A stretch of DNA of 20,380 bases from IMG/VR virus record IMGVR_UViG_3300006793_000384, positions 1 to 20,380 of that record. One strand, given 5' to 3'. The position numbers and the translations under genes are program-made. The notes under the pieces were generated by a model. It was given only the letters and a program-made list of their open reading frames with translations, searched no databases and had not been told where the DNA came from. This stretch comes from a virus. Shown in pieces: positions 1-5,600 of this stretch. How positions within the stretch are numbered: the stretch's first letter is position 1; each line of letters starts with the position of its first letter.

Positions 1-1
1 C

Positions 2-532
2 GCACCTAAACTTCTTAGGTATCTCATAAAGGAAAATCACTGGTCACCTTTTGAGATGGTTCATATGACACTTGAAATTAAAACAACTAGAGATATCGCT
101 AGGCAGATATTAAGGCATCGCTCGTTTTCATTCCAAGAGTTTTCTCAAAGGTATGCTGAGGCAACAGTGTTTATTACTGACCGAGAGTGTCGTACACAAG
201 ATACGAAGAACCGACAGAACTCTAATACGACAGACGATAGGTCGTTGAAGGAATGGTGGAGTATGGAACAAAAAGAAATCGCAAAGAATGCTGAACAATC
301 TTATCGTGATGCACTTGGAAGAGGTGTCGCAAAAGAACAGGCAAGAGCATTGCTACCTGAAGGACTTACCGAATCAACTCTGTATATGTCTGGTACTTTA
401 AGGTCTTGGATACATTATTGTGAACTGAGAAGAGGTCATGGGACTCAGAAGGAACATATGGAGGTCGCCGAAAGGTGTTGGAATATAATTGGTGTTCATT
501 TCCCTGACGTGGTTAAAGCATTATGCGAGTAG
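2..532 (+). CDS. thyX: Flavin-dependent thymidylate synthase ThyX (5' end outside window)
   Basis: ThyX methylates dUMP to dTMP using methylene-tetrahydrofolate, NAD(P)H and FAD, supplying thymidine for phage DNA synthesis. The frame is open from base 2, before the first Met at 56. The upstream residues include HWSPFEM, which matches the conserved ThyX N-terminal H-x-x-F-E segment, so the true start lies outside the window. The ThyX signature RHRx7S is present (RHRSFSFQEFS, bases 113-145), followed by QRY. The C-terminal part LRSWIHYCELR...TQKEH fits the family's Arg-rich substrate-binding helix. About 176 residues are visible against the usual 210-250. The stop overlaps the next start by 10 nt, implying translational coupling. 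Identification is confident; only the N-terminus is missing. Confidence 0.93.
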   Translation, partial: APKLLRYLIKENHWSPFEMVHMTLEIKTTRDIARQILRHRSFSFQEFSQRYAEATVFITDRECRTQDTKNRQNSNTTDDRSLKEWWSMEQKEIAKNAEQSYRDALGRGVAKEQARALLPEGLTESTLYMSGTLRSWIHYCELRRGHGTQKEHMEVAERCWNIIGVHFPDVVKALCE

Positions 533-927
533 GATTTACGGCATCGTCTTTTGACTTATTACACGCAGGGCATATCTCTATGCTACAAGAAGCAAAGAGT
601 CAATGCGACTATCTTATCTGTGGGTTACAGACTGACCCTACGATTGACAGACCTGAGAAAAACAAACCCATTCAAAATGTAAGTGAAAGGCATATCCAAC
701 TTGACGCTGTTAAGTATGTTGATGAGATAATACCCTATACTACAGAAGAAGAACTCTGTCAATTAATTGCTCTTATTCATCCTGATGTTAGAATTATAGG
801 TGAGGAGTATGAACCTAAAGACTTTACTGCCAAAGAGTATTGTATCGAACAAGGCATTGAAATATATTATAATAAAAGAAGGCATGGTTATTCTTCATCT
901 TTTTTAAGAAAACGTCTTGACTTATAG
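523..927 (+). CDS. Small HxGH cytidylyltransferase (TagD/RfaE C-terminal type)
   Basis: This 134-residue protein has the single-domain layout of glycerol-3-phosphate cytidylyltransferase and the nucleotidyl-transfer domain of HldE/RfaE. The catalytic motif is H14-A-G-H17 after a GFTASSFDLL strand. DYLICGLQTD (about 29-38) matches the second strand, KYVDEIIPY (about 64-72) the third, and the C-terminal SSSFLRKRL stands where the family carries its SxTxLxxR triphosphate-binding motif. Such enzymes join a sugar- or polyol-phosphate to CMP or AMP. The true substrate cannot be read from sequence. The start codon lies inside the thyX 3' end. A KdsB-like CMP-sugar synthetase lies about 12 kb downstream, so the phage may modify a surface glycan; that link is inference. 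Confidence 0.82.
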   Translation: MRVGFTASSFDLLHAGHISMLQEAKSQCDYLICGLQTDPTIDRPEKNKPIQNVSERHIQLDAVKYVDEIIPYTTEEELCQLIALIHPDVRIIGEEYEPKDFTAKEYCIEQGIEIYYNKRRHGYSSSFLRKRLDL

Positions 928-945
928 GTTTGTTTAGTATATAAT
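917..945 (+). promoter_or_regulatory. Sigma70-like promoter
   Basis: TTGACT at 917-922 and TATAAT at 940-945 are separated by exactly 17 nt. The -35 box sits in the last codons of the preceding gene. Transcription would begin near 952 and read into the gene at 973. It belongs to the seven-member promoter family of this window. Confidence 0.75.
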
Positions 946-972
946 AGGGTTATATTATGAAAGGTTTATATT

Positions 973-1407
973 ATGAAAATTGAAATGAATAAAAGTTACT
1001 CGGTTTCTCCAAGGTGGAAAAAGTCTTGGATAGATAACGAATTTTTCAGAAACGATAAAGGCGTTATAGTTGAATTATCAACACTTTGGAGAAGTGGTTC
1101 ATGCGTCATTACCCCTTTAAATGAAGATGAAGTTGAAATGCTCACTGACGCTATTAATAATACAGATGGCGATGAGTTTTATCCACAGGAATTTGAAGAA
1201 TATGAATTTGTTGAAACTTGGGACGGTATCTCAGAGGATTTAATCTTTGGTGGAGAAAGCATCTCTGAAGATGAGCAGACACGTTTAATAGAAGGTTGGG
1301 ATGAAGACCGATATAGTTTCTTAGAAGAAAAAGAAGGTTTCTATATTGATGATAGTGAGTGTATTCTTATAGGTGAACTTGTTATCACAGAAGAGGGGGA
1401 TGTATGA
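973..1407 (+). CDS. Strongly acidic protein of unknown function
   Basis: I do not recognise this 144-residue protein. It is extremely acidic: I count about 39 Asp/Glu against about 11 Lys/Arg, mostly after residue 50. No signal peptide or membrane segment is visible. It is the first gene behind the promoter at 917-945, so it is probably made early in infection. The start at 973 is preceded by AAAGG 8 nt upstream; the ATG at 957 is out of frame. Its stop overlaps the next start by 4 nt (ATGA), so the two are probably co-translated. Small acidic early phage proteins sometimes mimic DNA to block nucleases or polymerase, but nothing here proves that. Confidence 0.72.
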   Translation: MKIEMNKSYSVSPRWKKSWIDNEFFRNDKGVIVELSTLWRSGSCVITPLNEDEVEMLTDAINNTDGDEFYPQEFEEYEFVETWDGISEDLIFGGESISEDEQTRLIEGWDEDRYSFLEEKEGFYIDDSECILIGELVITEEGDV

Positions 1408-1697
1408 GAGAAGGTAATCCAAAATACAAATACAGTGAGGACTTGAACCTTGCTGACTTATGGAACTATGTAGATGATACATATGATCAACATTATTCTA
1501 AAAACAAGTTTCAGGCAACTGAGTTTATTATCGACGGAGGTCATGGAGATGGTTTCTGTATCGGTAATATTATGAAGTATGCCCAACGCTATGGTAACAA
1601 GAATGGTTACAATCGTGATGACATAATGAAGGTACTTCACTATGCGTTAATACAACTACATGTTCATGACCACTATGGGAGAGAAGAAGATGAATAG
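1404..1697 (+). CDS. DUF3310-family phage protein
   Basis: The 97-residue product matches my memory of the DUF3310 pattern common in phages: an HY near residue 30, a short spacer ending in FI, then FCIGNIMKYAQRYGNK (about 51-66) and a following helix DDIMKVLHYAL. The family's biochemical function is not established; it is sometimes labelled nucleotide-kinase-like. The gene overlaps its upstream neighbour by 4 nt and its downstream neighbour by 8 nt, so it is part of a tight early operon led by the promoter at 917-945. Confidence 0.75.
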   Translation: MREGNPKYKYSEDLNLADLWNYVDDTYDQHYSKNKFQATEFIIDGGHGDGFCIGNIMKYAQRYGNKNGYNRDDIMKVLHYALIQLHVHDHYGREEDE

Positions 1698-1884
1698 AAA
1701 ATTAAGAAGAACAACTGATGCCGCAATGAGAGGTGTATCTGTCATAGATAAAGAACTCGATATGTGGGCACAGAAATATTCAAGCGGAGGAGGAGTTCCT
1801 CGTTCTGTAAAGTTGCGAGTTGCAAGACTTGTAGAGGCACGCAAGGTTGCGGTACAGATGGAAGAAGAGAAGACCGATGGATAG
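1690..1884 (+). CDS. Small basic protein, unknown
   Basis: This frame is open from a Met at 1660, but I prefer the ATG at 1690. It follows a GGGAGAGAAGA purine tract and overlaps the upstream stop by 8 nt, the spacing used throughout this operon. The 64-residue product starts MNRKLRRTTDAAMRGV, is rich in Arg/Lys and appears helical, ending in a charged EEEKTDG tail. No domain is recognisable. It overlaps the next mini-gene by 8 nt. The start choice is moderately certain. Confidence 0.6.
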   Translation: MNRKLRRTTDAAMRGVSVIDKELDMWAQKYSSGGGVPRSVKLRVARLVEARKVAVQMEEEKTDG

Positions 1885-1972
1885 TATCGTCATACCAATG
1901 ACTATCATATGGACTATTGCTTTTATGGCATTAATCTATATGGCAATACTATTGGGTGACAAAAATGAGTAG
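1877..1972 (+). CDS. Mini membrane protein 1 (31 aa)
   Basis: A 31-codon frame encodes MDSIVIPMTIIWTIAFMALI followed by YMAILLGDKNE: one hydrophobic helix with an acidic tail. It overlaps the upstream gene by 8 nt and the downstream one by 8 nt. It is the first of four consecutive tiny one-helix frames. Real translation is inferred from the unbroken chain of coupled starts and stops. No homologue is recognised. Confidence 0.5.
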   Translation: MDSIVIPMTIIWTIAFMALIYMAILLGDKNE

Positions 1973-2051
1973 TATCCCGATGGAGGTATGGGCATCATGT
2001 TATGTGTTTGTCTGTATTGCCCTCGCGATATTTTGGAAGGATGAACAGTAA
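1965..2051 (+). CDS. Mini membrane protein 2 (28 aa)
   Basis: A 28-codon frame encodes a single hydrophobic segment (VWASCYVFVCIALAIFW) ending in KDEQ. It starts inside the upstream mini-gene, and its TAA overlaps the next ATG by one base (TAATG). A weak purine stretch lies before the start. The C-terminal WKDE(Q) resembles the WKDD end of the next mini-gene, hinting at duplication or a shared role. Confidence 0.48.
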   Translation: MSSIPMEVWASCYVFVCIALAIFWKDEQ

Positions 2052-2146
2052 TGTTAGATTGGATATCAACCCTTGGAACACCTACTCTAGTGAGTGCGTG
2101 GATAGGTGGAGCATTACTCATAGCAATTATGTGGAAGGATGATTAA
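2051..2146 (+). CDS. Mini membrane protein 3 (31 aa)
   Basis: This 31-codon frame starts at the TAATG junction with the upstream gene and encodes a hydrophobic helix (about residues 12-27) ending in MWKDD, similar to the WKDEQ end of the previous mini-protein. The stop is one base from the next ATG (TAATATG). Function unknown; a small membrane peptide of an early operon. Confidence 0.48.
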   Translation: MLDWISTLGTPTLVSAWIGGALLIAIMWKDD

Positions 2147-2147
2147 T

Positions 2148-2219
2148 ATGTTAGGATATATTTTTATAGCGGCAGTAGTTACGGCAGTACTCGTAAACTA
2201 TGTAGAAAACTTTATTTAA
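2148..2219 (+). CDS. Mini membrane protein 4 (23 aa)
   Basis: This is the smallest of the chain: 23 codons, MLGYIFIAAVVTAVLVNYVE then NFI, almost entirely one transmembrane helix. The start is one base after the upstream stop. The TAA leads into an A-rich tract and the promoter at 2237. Supported only by context and composition. Confidence 0.42.
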   Translation: MLGYIFIAAVVTAVLVNYVENFI

Positions 2220-2236
2220 AAAAGTAAAAAAAGTAC

Positions 2237-2265
2237 TTGACTTTTTAGTTTGCATCAGGTATAGT
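2237..2265 (+). promoter_or_regulatory. Sigma70-like promoter before the HNH gene
   Basis: TTGACT (2237-2242), 17 nt spacer, TATAGT (2260-2265). The -35 is followed by TTTTAGTTT and the -10 is preceded by CAGG, as at 2959 and 12088. An A-rich tract upstream could act as an UP element. Confidence 0.72.
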
Positions 2266-2299
2266 GATAATATAACTTGATATGAAAAGGAAGTTAGTT

Positions 2300-2923
2300 A
2301 TGGGAAGAATTATTAAAGATGATGTAATTTATTATACTGGTACAGGTGATTTAAGTGATACTCTATTTGAAGCGCCAACATGTAGTTGTTGTAATAAGCG
2401 AAGCGCAAAGTATAATGGAACTTTTTGTGCAAATAAACCATATTTTCGAAAAGTAGGTAAAGATACAGAATTGTACACCGATAAGATAGGTGAACCTATA
2501 TGCGATAAATGTTTTAAAAAAGATAATCGTAAACTAGGTAAAGGTTGGGCATGGGGAACGCGTGCCAGTTCGAATGGTCGCATAACTCGTGAATATTTGA
2601 TGCACCGTAAAGATTATTGTGAAAATATAGATGGTCGTCTTGGGTTTACATGTACAACAACATTTCCTGACGATGTTGAAGTTAGAGAACAAATGCTTGA
2701 TGTTGACCACGTGGATGAAGATAGCACAAACAATAATCCTGAAAATCTACAGACACTTTGTGCTTGCTGTCATCGCGCCAAGACGAATTATGAACGAGAC
2801 TTTCAAAGTCCAAAGAAAGCAAAAATTCTGAAAAATATGCGCAAGGTTGCGAAAAAAATTATAATAAAAGAAAAGAAAAAAACTGAAGCGTTAGCGTTTA
2901 GAAATATAAAACTTGCAGCTTAA
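2300..2923 (+). CDS. HNH endonuclease with zinc-binding cysteine pairs
   Basis: The HNH core is near the middle-to-end of the protein: VDHVDED supplies the first His (about H137), N-P-E-N-L-Q-T-L-C the central Asn (about N149), and C-x-x-C-H-R-x-K-T the last His (about H158). Upstream cysteine pairs (CSCC near residue 28, CDKC near 72) suggest one or more zinc ribbons. Such enzymes cut DNA as homing, packaging or host-degrading nucleases; a free-standing gene behind its own promoter fits a homing or accessory role. I chose ATG 2300 over the in-frame ATG 2282 because AAAAGGAAG lies 6 nt before 2300, while nothing resembling a ribosome site precedes 2282. The last 40 residues are Lys-rich and probably contact DNA. 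Confidence 0.85.
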   Translation: MGRIIKDDVIYYTGTGDLSDTLFEAPTCSCCNKRSAKYNGTFCANKPYFRKVGKDTELYTDKIGEPICDKCFKKDNRKLGKGWAWGTRASSNGRITREYLMHRKDYCENIDGRLGFTCTTTFPDDVEVREQMLDVDHVDEDSTNNNPENLQTLCACCHRAKTNYERDFQSPKKAKILKNMRKVAKKIIIKEKKKTEALAFRNIKLAA

Positions 2924-2937
2924 CAAATAAAAAAGTT

Positions 2938-2956
2938 ACTTATTTTTAAAATAAGT
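2938..2956 (+). repeat. Inverted repeat ACTTATTTT/AAAATAAGT
   Basis: A perfect 9-bp inverted repeat with a one-base centre lies 2 nt before the -35 box at 2959. Its exact reverse complement occurs at 11006-11024, again directly before a promoter, and a degraded copy at 12068-12086. It could be a weak terminator for the upstream gene or a regulator-binding site. Confidence 0.7.
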
Positions 2957-2958
2957 GC

Positions 2959-2987
2959 TTGACTTTTTGGTTTTTATCAGGTATAGT
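2959..2987 (+). promoter_or_regulatory. Sigma70-like promoter
   Basis: TTGACT (2959-2964), 17 nt spacer, TATAGT (2982-2987), with the same spacer style (TTTTGGTTTTTATCAGG) as the promoter at 12088. It would drive the small-gene operon starting at 3022. Confidence 0.75.
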
Positions 2988-3021
2988 AAAGTATAGTTAA
3001 TAATAAATGAAAGGAAATATT

Positions 3022-3279
3022 ATGACAAAATTAGATTATGAATTTGAAGGTTTTGCTTCTGGAGTCGATGGCGATGAAATTCGCGCTGATATTTATTTTA
3101 CTGCGACAGTAGTAAACGGAAATGCAGTTGTTGATGCTGAGTCCATTACGGTTTGGGCAGAAGGTATATCTTGCTGTTCTGAAACAGTTACTGAAATGCA
3201 GTGTCCACAAGATATGATGGAACAATGTAATCAGTACTTAGAATCTTTAGGTAATGAAGAAATATACTCATACGCATAG
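3022..3279 (+). CDS. Hypothetical protein (85 aa)
   Basis: An in-frame ATG at 3007 exists, but it lies inside the recurring leader ATGAAAGGAAATATTATG, whose AAAGGAAA is the ribosome site for ATG 3022. The 85-residue acidic product contains alternating hydrophobic stretches (DIYFTATVV, AESITVWAEG) suggesting beta structure, and two adjacent cysteines (SCCSE). No family is recognised. It is the first gene of the operon behind the promoter at 2959. Confidence 0.62.
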   Translation: MTKLDYEFEGFASGVDGDEIRADIYFTATVVNGNAVVDAESITVWAEGISCCSETVTEMQCPQDMMEQCNQYLESLGNEEIYSYA

Positions 3280-3291
3280 AAAGGAAATATT

Positions 3292-3444
3292 ATGTTTATA
3301 GTTAGATGTGCAGATACCCACCGAATGGTATGGGGATTTTTTGAAGAAATCAAAACAGAAGCAGAAGCAATACTTCGTGGACAACAGTTCGTGGATTGTG
3401 GTTTCATCAATAGATTTGTAATAGAGAGGATAGAAAATGACTAA
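3292..3444 (+). CDS. Hypothetical protein (50 aa)
   Basis: A 50-codon frame preceded by the recurring leader AAAGGAAATATT-ATG. The product begins MFIVRCADTHRMVWGFFEE, is mixed alpha/beta in character and has no membrane segment. It overlaps the next gene by 8 nt. The strong ribosome site and the overlap make it a likely real gene despite its size. No homologue is recognised. Confidence 0.58.
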   Translation: MFIVRCADTHRMVWGFFEEIKTEAEAILRGQQFVDCGFINRFVIERIEND

Positions 3445-3808
3445 AGAAATACTTTGTCGTCAATTAAGAAAAGACGAACTCGATAAAATACACGGAACCT
3501 GTAGGATAGGTGAAATCCGAGCAACTCGAAAACAGTTGGCAAAGATACTTGGTAAACCTCGTAAGACTAAGGTGCGTCCTCATATAACAAAAACTTTGTT
3601 CGAATGGGACTTGGCAGTCAAGACCAAAAGTGGTAAAGAGTTCATCGCGACTATACATGATTGGAAGTCGTGGGAGAATGGTATCAAACCAGAGAACATT
3701 ACTGAGTGGACGCTTGGAGGTAATCGTAAAAGTGCCAAGAGAACTGCAGATTTATTGGAAGAAGTTCTTTCTGAAGACTCTAGGATTATTGTTTGGAGGA
3801 ACGCATGA
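3437..3808 (+). CDS. Hypothetical protein (123 aa), basic
   Basis: The 123-residue basic product has a helical N-terminal half with RATRKQLAKILGKPRKTK (about 28-45), then beta-like segments (LFEWDLAVKT, FIATIHDWKSW) and EWTLGGN near 90. A tryptophan- and aspartate-containing strand of this kind is frequent in small phage proteins, but I cannot name the family. No signal peptide or membrane helix. It overlaps its neighbours by 8 nt upstream and 4 nt downstream. Confidence 0.62.
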   Translation: MTKEILCRQLRKDELDKIHGTCRIGEIRATRKQLAKILGKPRKTKVRPHITKTLFEWDLAVKTKSGKEFIATIHDWKSWENGIKPENITEWTLGGNRKSAKRTADLLEEVLSEDSRIIVWRNA

Positions 3809-3954
3809 TTAGATTATTAGTTGGATTTTTTCTGATGGCAGGAGGAATAGGTGGTATCGAAGAAAACACCGATATGTTCCCCAGTATCTGTTTTGCTATT
3901 GCTGGGAGTTTATTGATGCTCTCTGCGGACTTCGAAAAACTTTCGAAAGATTAA
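3805..3954 (+). CDS. Small two-helix membrane protein (49 aa)
   Basis: The frame starts in an ATGA overlap with the upstream stop and encodes two hydrophobic segments (LLVGFFLMAGGIGG and ICFAIAGSLLMLSA) split by a short acidic loop EENTDM. The charged tail DFEKLSKD would face the cytoplasm. Unknown function. It ends 10 nt before the next gene, sharing the AAAGGAAATATT leader. Confidence 0.52.
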   Translation: MIRLLVGFFLMAGGIGGIEENTDMFPSICFAIAGSLLMLSADFEKLSKD

Positions 3955-3964
3955 AGGAAATATT

Positions 3965-4192
3965 ATGTTTGATAAAAATGGTGATTGTATTTCAGGTTTC
4001 GCGATTATGAAGTGTCCTGTTGTAAATGGGTTTCCTCATCCAGATAAAGAATCTACCTTGGTTGCAACCCACGAGTGTTTGGGTAATGCTGAGGAACATA
4101 GAATGTTTTTGAATGAGATAGCAGAAACCGAGGAGACTACCTTTGTAATAAAGGAAACCTTTGGTGCAGGAATGTCAACGGATTTTATTTAA
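3965..4192 (+). CDS. Hypothetical protein (75 aa)
   Basis: ATG 3965 has the recurring AAAGGAAATATT leader just before it. The product has no recognisable domain; it carries two His-containing turns (FPHPDKEST, ATHECLG) and three cysteines, which could be metal-related but do not form a classic motif. Last gene of the operon beginning at 3022; its stop is followed by an A-rich tract and a new promoter. Confidence 0.55.
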   Translation: MFDKNGDCISGFAIMKCPVVNGFPHPDKESTLVATHECLGNAEEHRMFLNEIAETEETTFVIKETFGAGMSTDFI

Positions 4193-4200
4193 AAAAGTTC

Positions 4201-4229
4201 TTGACTTTTTAGTTTAAATAGTTTATAGT
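4201..4229 (+). promoter_or_regulatory. Sigma70-like promoter
   Basis: TTGACT (4201-4206), 17 nt spacer, TATAGT (4224-4229), preceded by TTTATTTAAAAAAGT, a stretch also found before the promoter at 2237. Leads into the two genes at 4253 and 4456. Confidence 0.72.
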
Positions 4230-4252
4230 AATAATATAGGAAAGGAAATATT

Positions 4253-4456
4253 ATGTATTCAAGAAGAAGAGAAATAGACGAGATGAGGGATTGTCCTCTT
4301 GAGTCAACTATGTTGGCAACTGAGAACTACAACCTAGTCCGTCCGGAGTTTTATGCGTTAGTAGAAAAAACTTTTGGAAACAATATCGTCTACAAAAACT
4401 ACGCCATCGCTGAGTATAATCTTATACAGAAAGATATTGATGGGGTAGGTTACTAA
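4253..4456 (+). CDS. Hypothetical protein (67 aa)
   Basis: The gene starts behind the leader GGAAAGGAAATATT. Its 67-residue product begins with a basic MYSRRRE stretch and has an aromatic-rich second half (Tyr/Asn). No family is recognised. Its TAA shares a base with the next ATG (TAATG), so translation of the pair is coupled. Confidence 0.55.
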   Translation: MYSRRREIDEMRDCPLESTMLATENYNLVRPEFYALVEKTFGNNIVYKNYAIAEYNLIQKDIDGVGY

Positions 4457-4764
4457 TGCAACTGTTACATGGTTCAATGACTCACAACATACATGGTCGA
4501 AAACGCTCGACCAACGCATGGAAGAAGGCAAAACCTTACCAACCAAAGGTTAAACTAGAGGATACATATTCCCTTGGCGATGAGGGTAAAAAACATCGTG
4601 AGGCATATCCTTCTCTAAGTGAAATGGGCATGGACTATGTAACACCAGAAGATAAGTCATATAAGTTGAAGGAATCAAAAAACTATACTGTGGCAATCGG
4701 ATATAACAAAGGTACATACCAAGTTATTCCACAAGACGAAATAAAAAGTATTGGTAGAAAATAA
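4456..4764 (+). CDS. Hypothetical protein (102 aa)
   Basis: A basic 102-residue protein beginning MQLLHGSMTHNIHGRKRS, with Lys- and Tyr-rich regions and an apparent beta-rich C-terminus (YTVAIGYNKGTYQVIP). Basic N-terminus and lack of hydrophobic segments suggest a soluble, possibly nucleic-acid-binding protein; no domain is recognised. It is translationally coupled to the gene at 4253 and ends 6 nt before the late promoter of the tmRNA. Confidence 0.55.
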   Translation: MQLLHGSMTHNIHGRKRSTNAWKKAKPYQPKVKLEDTYSLGDEGKKHREAYPSLSEMGMDYVTPEDKSYKLKESKNYTVAIGYNKGTYQVIPQDEIKSIGRK

Positions 4765-4770
4765 GAAAGG

Positions 4771-4778
4771 TATAAATA
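4771..4778 (+). promoter_or_regulatory. T4-type late promoter of the tmRNA
   Basis: TATAAATA is the exact late-promoter box of T4-like phages. Taking it as -13 to -6, as in T4, transcription starts at 4784, two bases before the 5' hairpin of the tmRNA acceptor piece. That position match supports both calls. Confidence 0.75.
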
Positions 4779-4783
4779 AGAAT

Positions 4784-4847
4784 ATAGTTTGTTAATCCAA
4801 ACTGAAAACTAGGCAGGACGGGGGTGCGAATCCCCCCGCCTCCACCA
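4784..4847 (+). ncRNA. ssrA: tmRNA acceptor piece (permuted, two-piece ssrA)
   Basis: The 3' end of a tRNA-like domain is present: GGAC, a T-arm with stem GGGGG (4820-4824), 7-nt loop TGCGAAT (4825-4831) and stem CCCCC (4832-4836), acceptor strand CGCCTCC (4837-4843), A, then an encoded CCA (4845-4847). The matching acceptor strand GGGGGCG is not upstream but 141 nt downstream (4989-4995), and pairs in all seven positions, including the G3-U70 wobble recognised by alanyl-tRNA synthetase. This order (CCA end first, coding piece second) is the circularly permuted tmRNA known from alphaproteobacteria and a few other lineages. A 6-bp hairpin (4786-4791 with 4798-4803) begins at the predicted start of transcription. 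CTA and CAG at 4809-4816 can form part of helix P2 with the coding piece. Confidence 0.88.
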
Positions 4848-4988
4848 TAAGAACTGATGAGACCCACGGAGGGATGCATACCTCTTCGCAATGAGGGCAA
4901 TAGGTGATACTATCTGACCCCATTTGACCAGACGCGCAATCGAAAGTCTCTAAACCAATGTCGGTGCATTTGGGTCAGTCTTTTTGAT
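4848..4988 (+). other. tmRNA intervening segment, possibly structured
   Basis: This 141-nt stretch between CCA and the 5' end of the coding piece must be removed to give mature two-piece tmRNA. No gene fits in it. It can form long-range pairs, for example CTGACCC (4914-4920) with GGGTCAG (4972-4978), directly followed by TCTTTTT, and GAGAC (4859-4863) with GTCTC (4946-4950). The first pair plus the T-run resembles a terminator with a large loop. Confidence 0.6.
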
Positions 4989-5160
4989 GGGGGCGAATAG
5001 TATCGACTGATAGGAATAAGTGAGAGTAGAACTATCGTATGACCACGACATAGGTCAATTTAACTAACTGCAAATGATAACTCATTCGCACATGAAAACT
5101 TTGCCCTAGCGGCATAGTGTTTCGGGGTTCGGAGACACCTAGCAACAGAAGTCTCCACTT
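4989..5160 (+). ncRNA. ssrA: tmRNA coding piece (permuted, two-piece ssrA)
   Basis: The piece starts with acceptor strand GGGGGCG (4989-4995) and the D-loop region AATAGTATCGAC, which matches the tmRNA consensus ending in TCGAC. A TGACC/GGTCA helix (5040-5044 with 5053-5057) lies where pseudoknot PK1 is expected, just before the resume codon at 5070. The tag frame ends at 5117. Downstream helices are possible between 5117-5123 and 5132-5138, or between 5131-5136 and 5151-5156. The exact 3' end is not visible; 5160 is an estimate. Function: rescue of stalled ribosomes by trans-translation, using host SmpB and alanyl-tRNA synthetase. Confidence 0.87.
5070..5117 (+). other. tmRNA proteolysis tag reading frame
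   Basis: From the GCA resume codon the frame reads ANDNSFAHENFALAA then TAG. The ANDN start and ALAA end are those of alphaproteobacterial tags, and the terminal LAA is the ClpXP degradation signal. The preceding TAACTAACT resembles the usual region upstream of the resume codon. Confidence 0.87.
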
Positions 5161-5177
5161 ATTAATATGGAGAAGTT

Positions 5178-5489
5178 ATGAAAGAATTTATATACAATAG
5201 TTGGAACGCAATCTTTGACCACAAGTCAAATCCCCTGAGAAACATACCTGATATAGGTGTACGCCATATGGTGCTACAGGTTCTTGCTTGGATGTGGTGT
5301 ATTGTGTTCGCAGTAATCATAGGAAGTTTTATTGCCGGAGTGTATAGTATGATATTACATATGTTGACACTTGCCGCGATTACAGTTACAGTCGGAACCT
5401 TTGAGACCGCAAAAAGAAAACCAGAAGTGTTTCGTAGACCTTCTTCAAGTGCTACCTCTTCACGCGGATATGGTGGAGAACACGAATAA
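5178..5489 (+). CDS. Membrane protein with two helices (103 aa)
   Basis: ATG 5178 follows GGAGAAG at good spacing. A soluble N-terminal segment of about 33 residues precedes a hydrophobic stretch (about 33-72) that can form two membrane helices, followed by a basic, Ser/Gly-rich cytoplasmic tail. No family name comes to mind. The gene lies between the tmRNA and a strong terminator, so it may be read from the tmRNA late promoter. A holin-like role is possible from size and topology but unproven. Confidence 0.65.
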   Translation: MKEFIYNSWNAIFDHKSNPLRNIPDIGVRHMVLQVLAWMWCIVFAVIIGSFIAGVYSMILHMLTLAAITVTVGTFETAKRKPEVFRRPSSSATSSRGYGGEHE

Positions 5490-5513
5490 GGGTTGGTCGC
5501 CTAATAGACTCGT

Positions 5514-5535
5514 GAGGTGACATGGTTAGCACCTC
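5514..5535 (+). repeat. Hairpin downstream of the membrane gene
   Basis: GAGGTG (5514-5519) and CACCTC (5530-5535) form a 6-bp stem with a 10-nt loop, followed by TTTCCTTTC. It may be a weak terminator or an RNA stability element just before the stronger terminator at 5551. Confidence 0.45.
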
Positions 5536-5550
5536 TTTCCTTTCAAACTA

Positions 5551-5579
5551 GGGGCATCTTAATCGGTGTCCCTTTTTTT
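5551..5579 (+). terminator. Rho-independent terminator
   Basis: An 8-bp stem GGGGCATC/GGTGTCCC (two G-T wobbles) with loop TTAATC spans 5551-5572 and is followed by seven T (5573-5579). It separates the tmRNA transcription unit from the curli-type late operon that begins 22 nt further on. Confidence 0.9.
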
Positions 5580-5600
5580 GTATTTGTAGATATTAATGAG

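Noticed and set aside
4784-4847. Ordinary tRNA gene ending in CCA
   Set aside because: No anticodon arm or 5' acceptor strand lies upstream; the only matching acceptor strand is downstream at 4989, which makes it half of a permuted tmRNA.
4853-4945. CTGATGAG followed later by CGAAA, resembling hammerhead ribozyme core strands
   Set aside because: The two boxes are about 80 nt apart, the sequences next to them do not form stem II or stem III, and no cleavage-site strand follows. Explained better as tmRNA intervening sequence.
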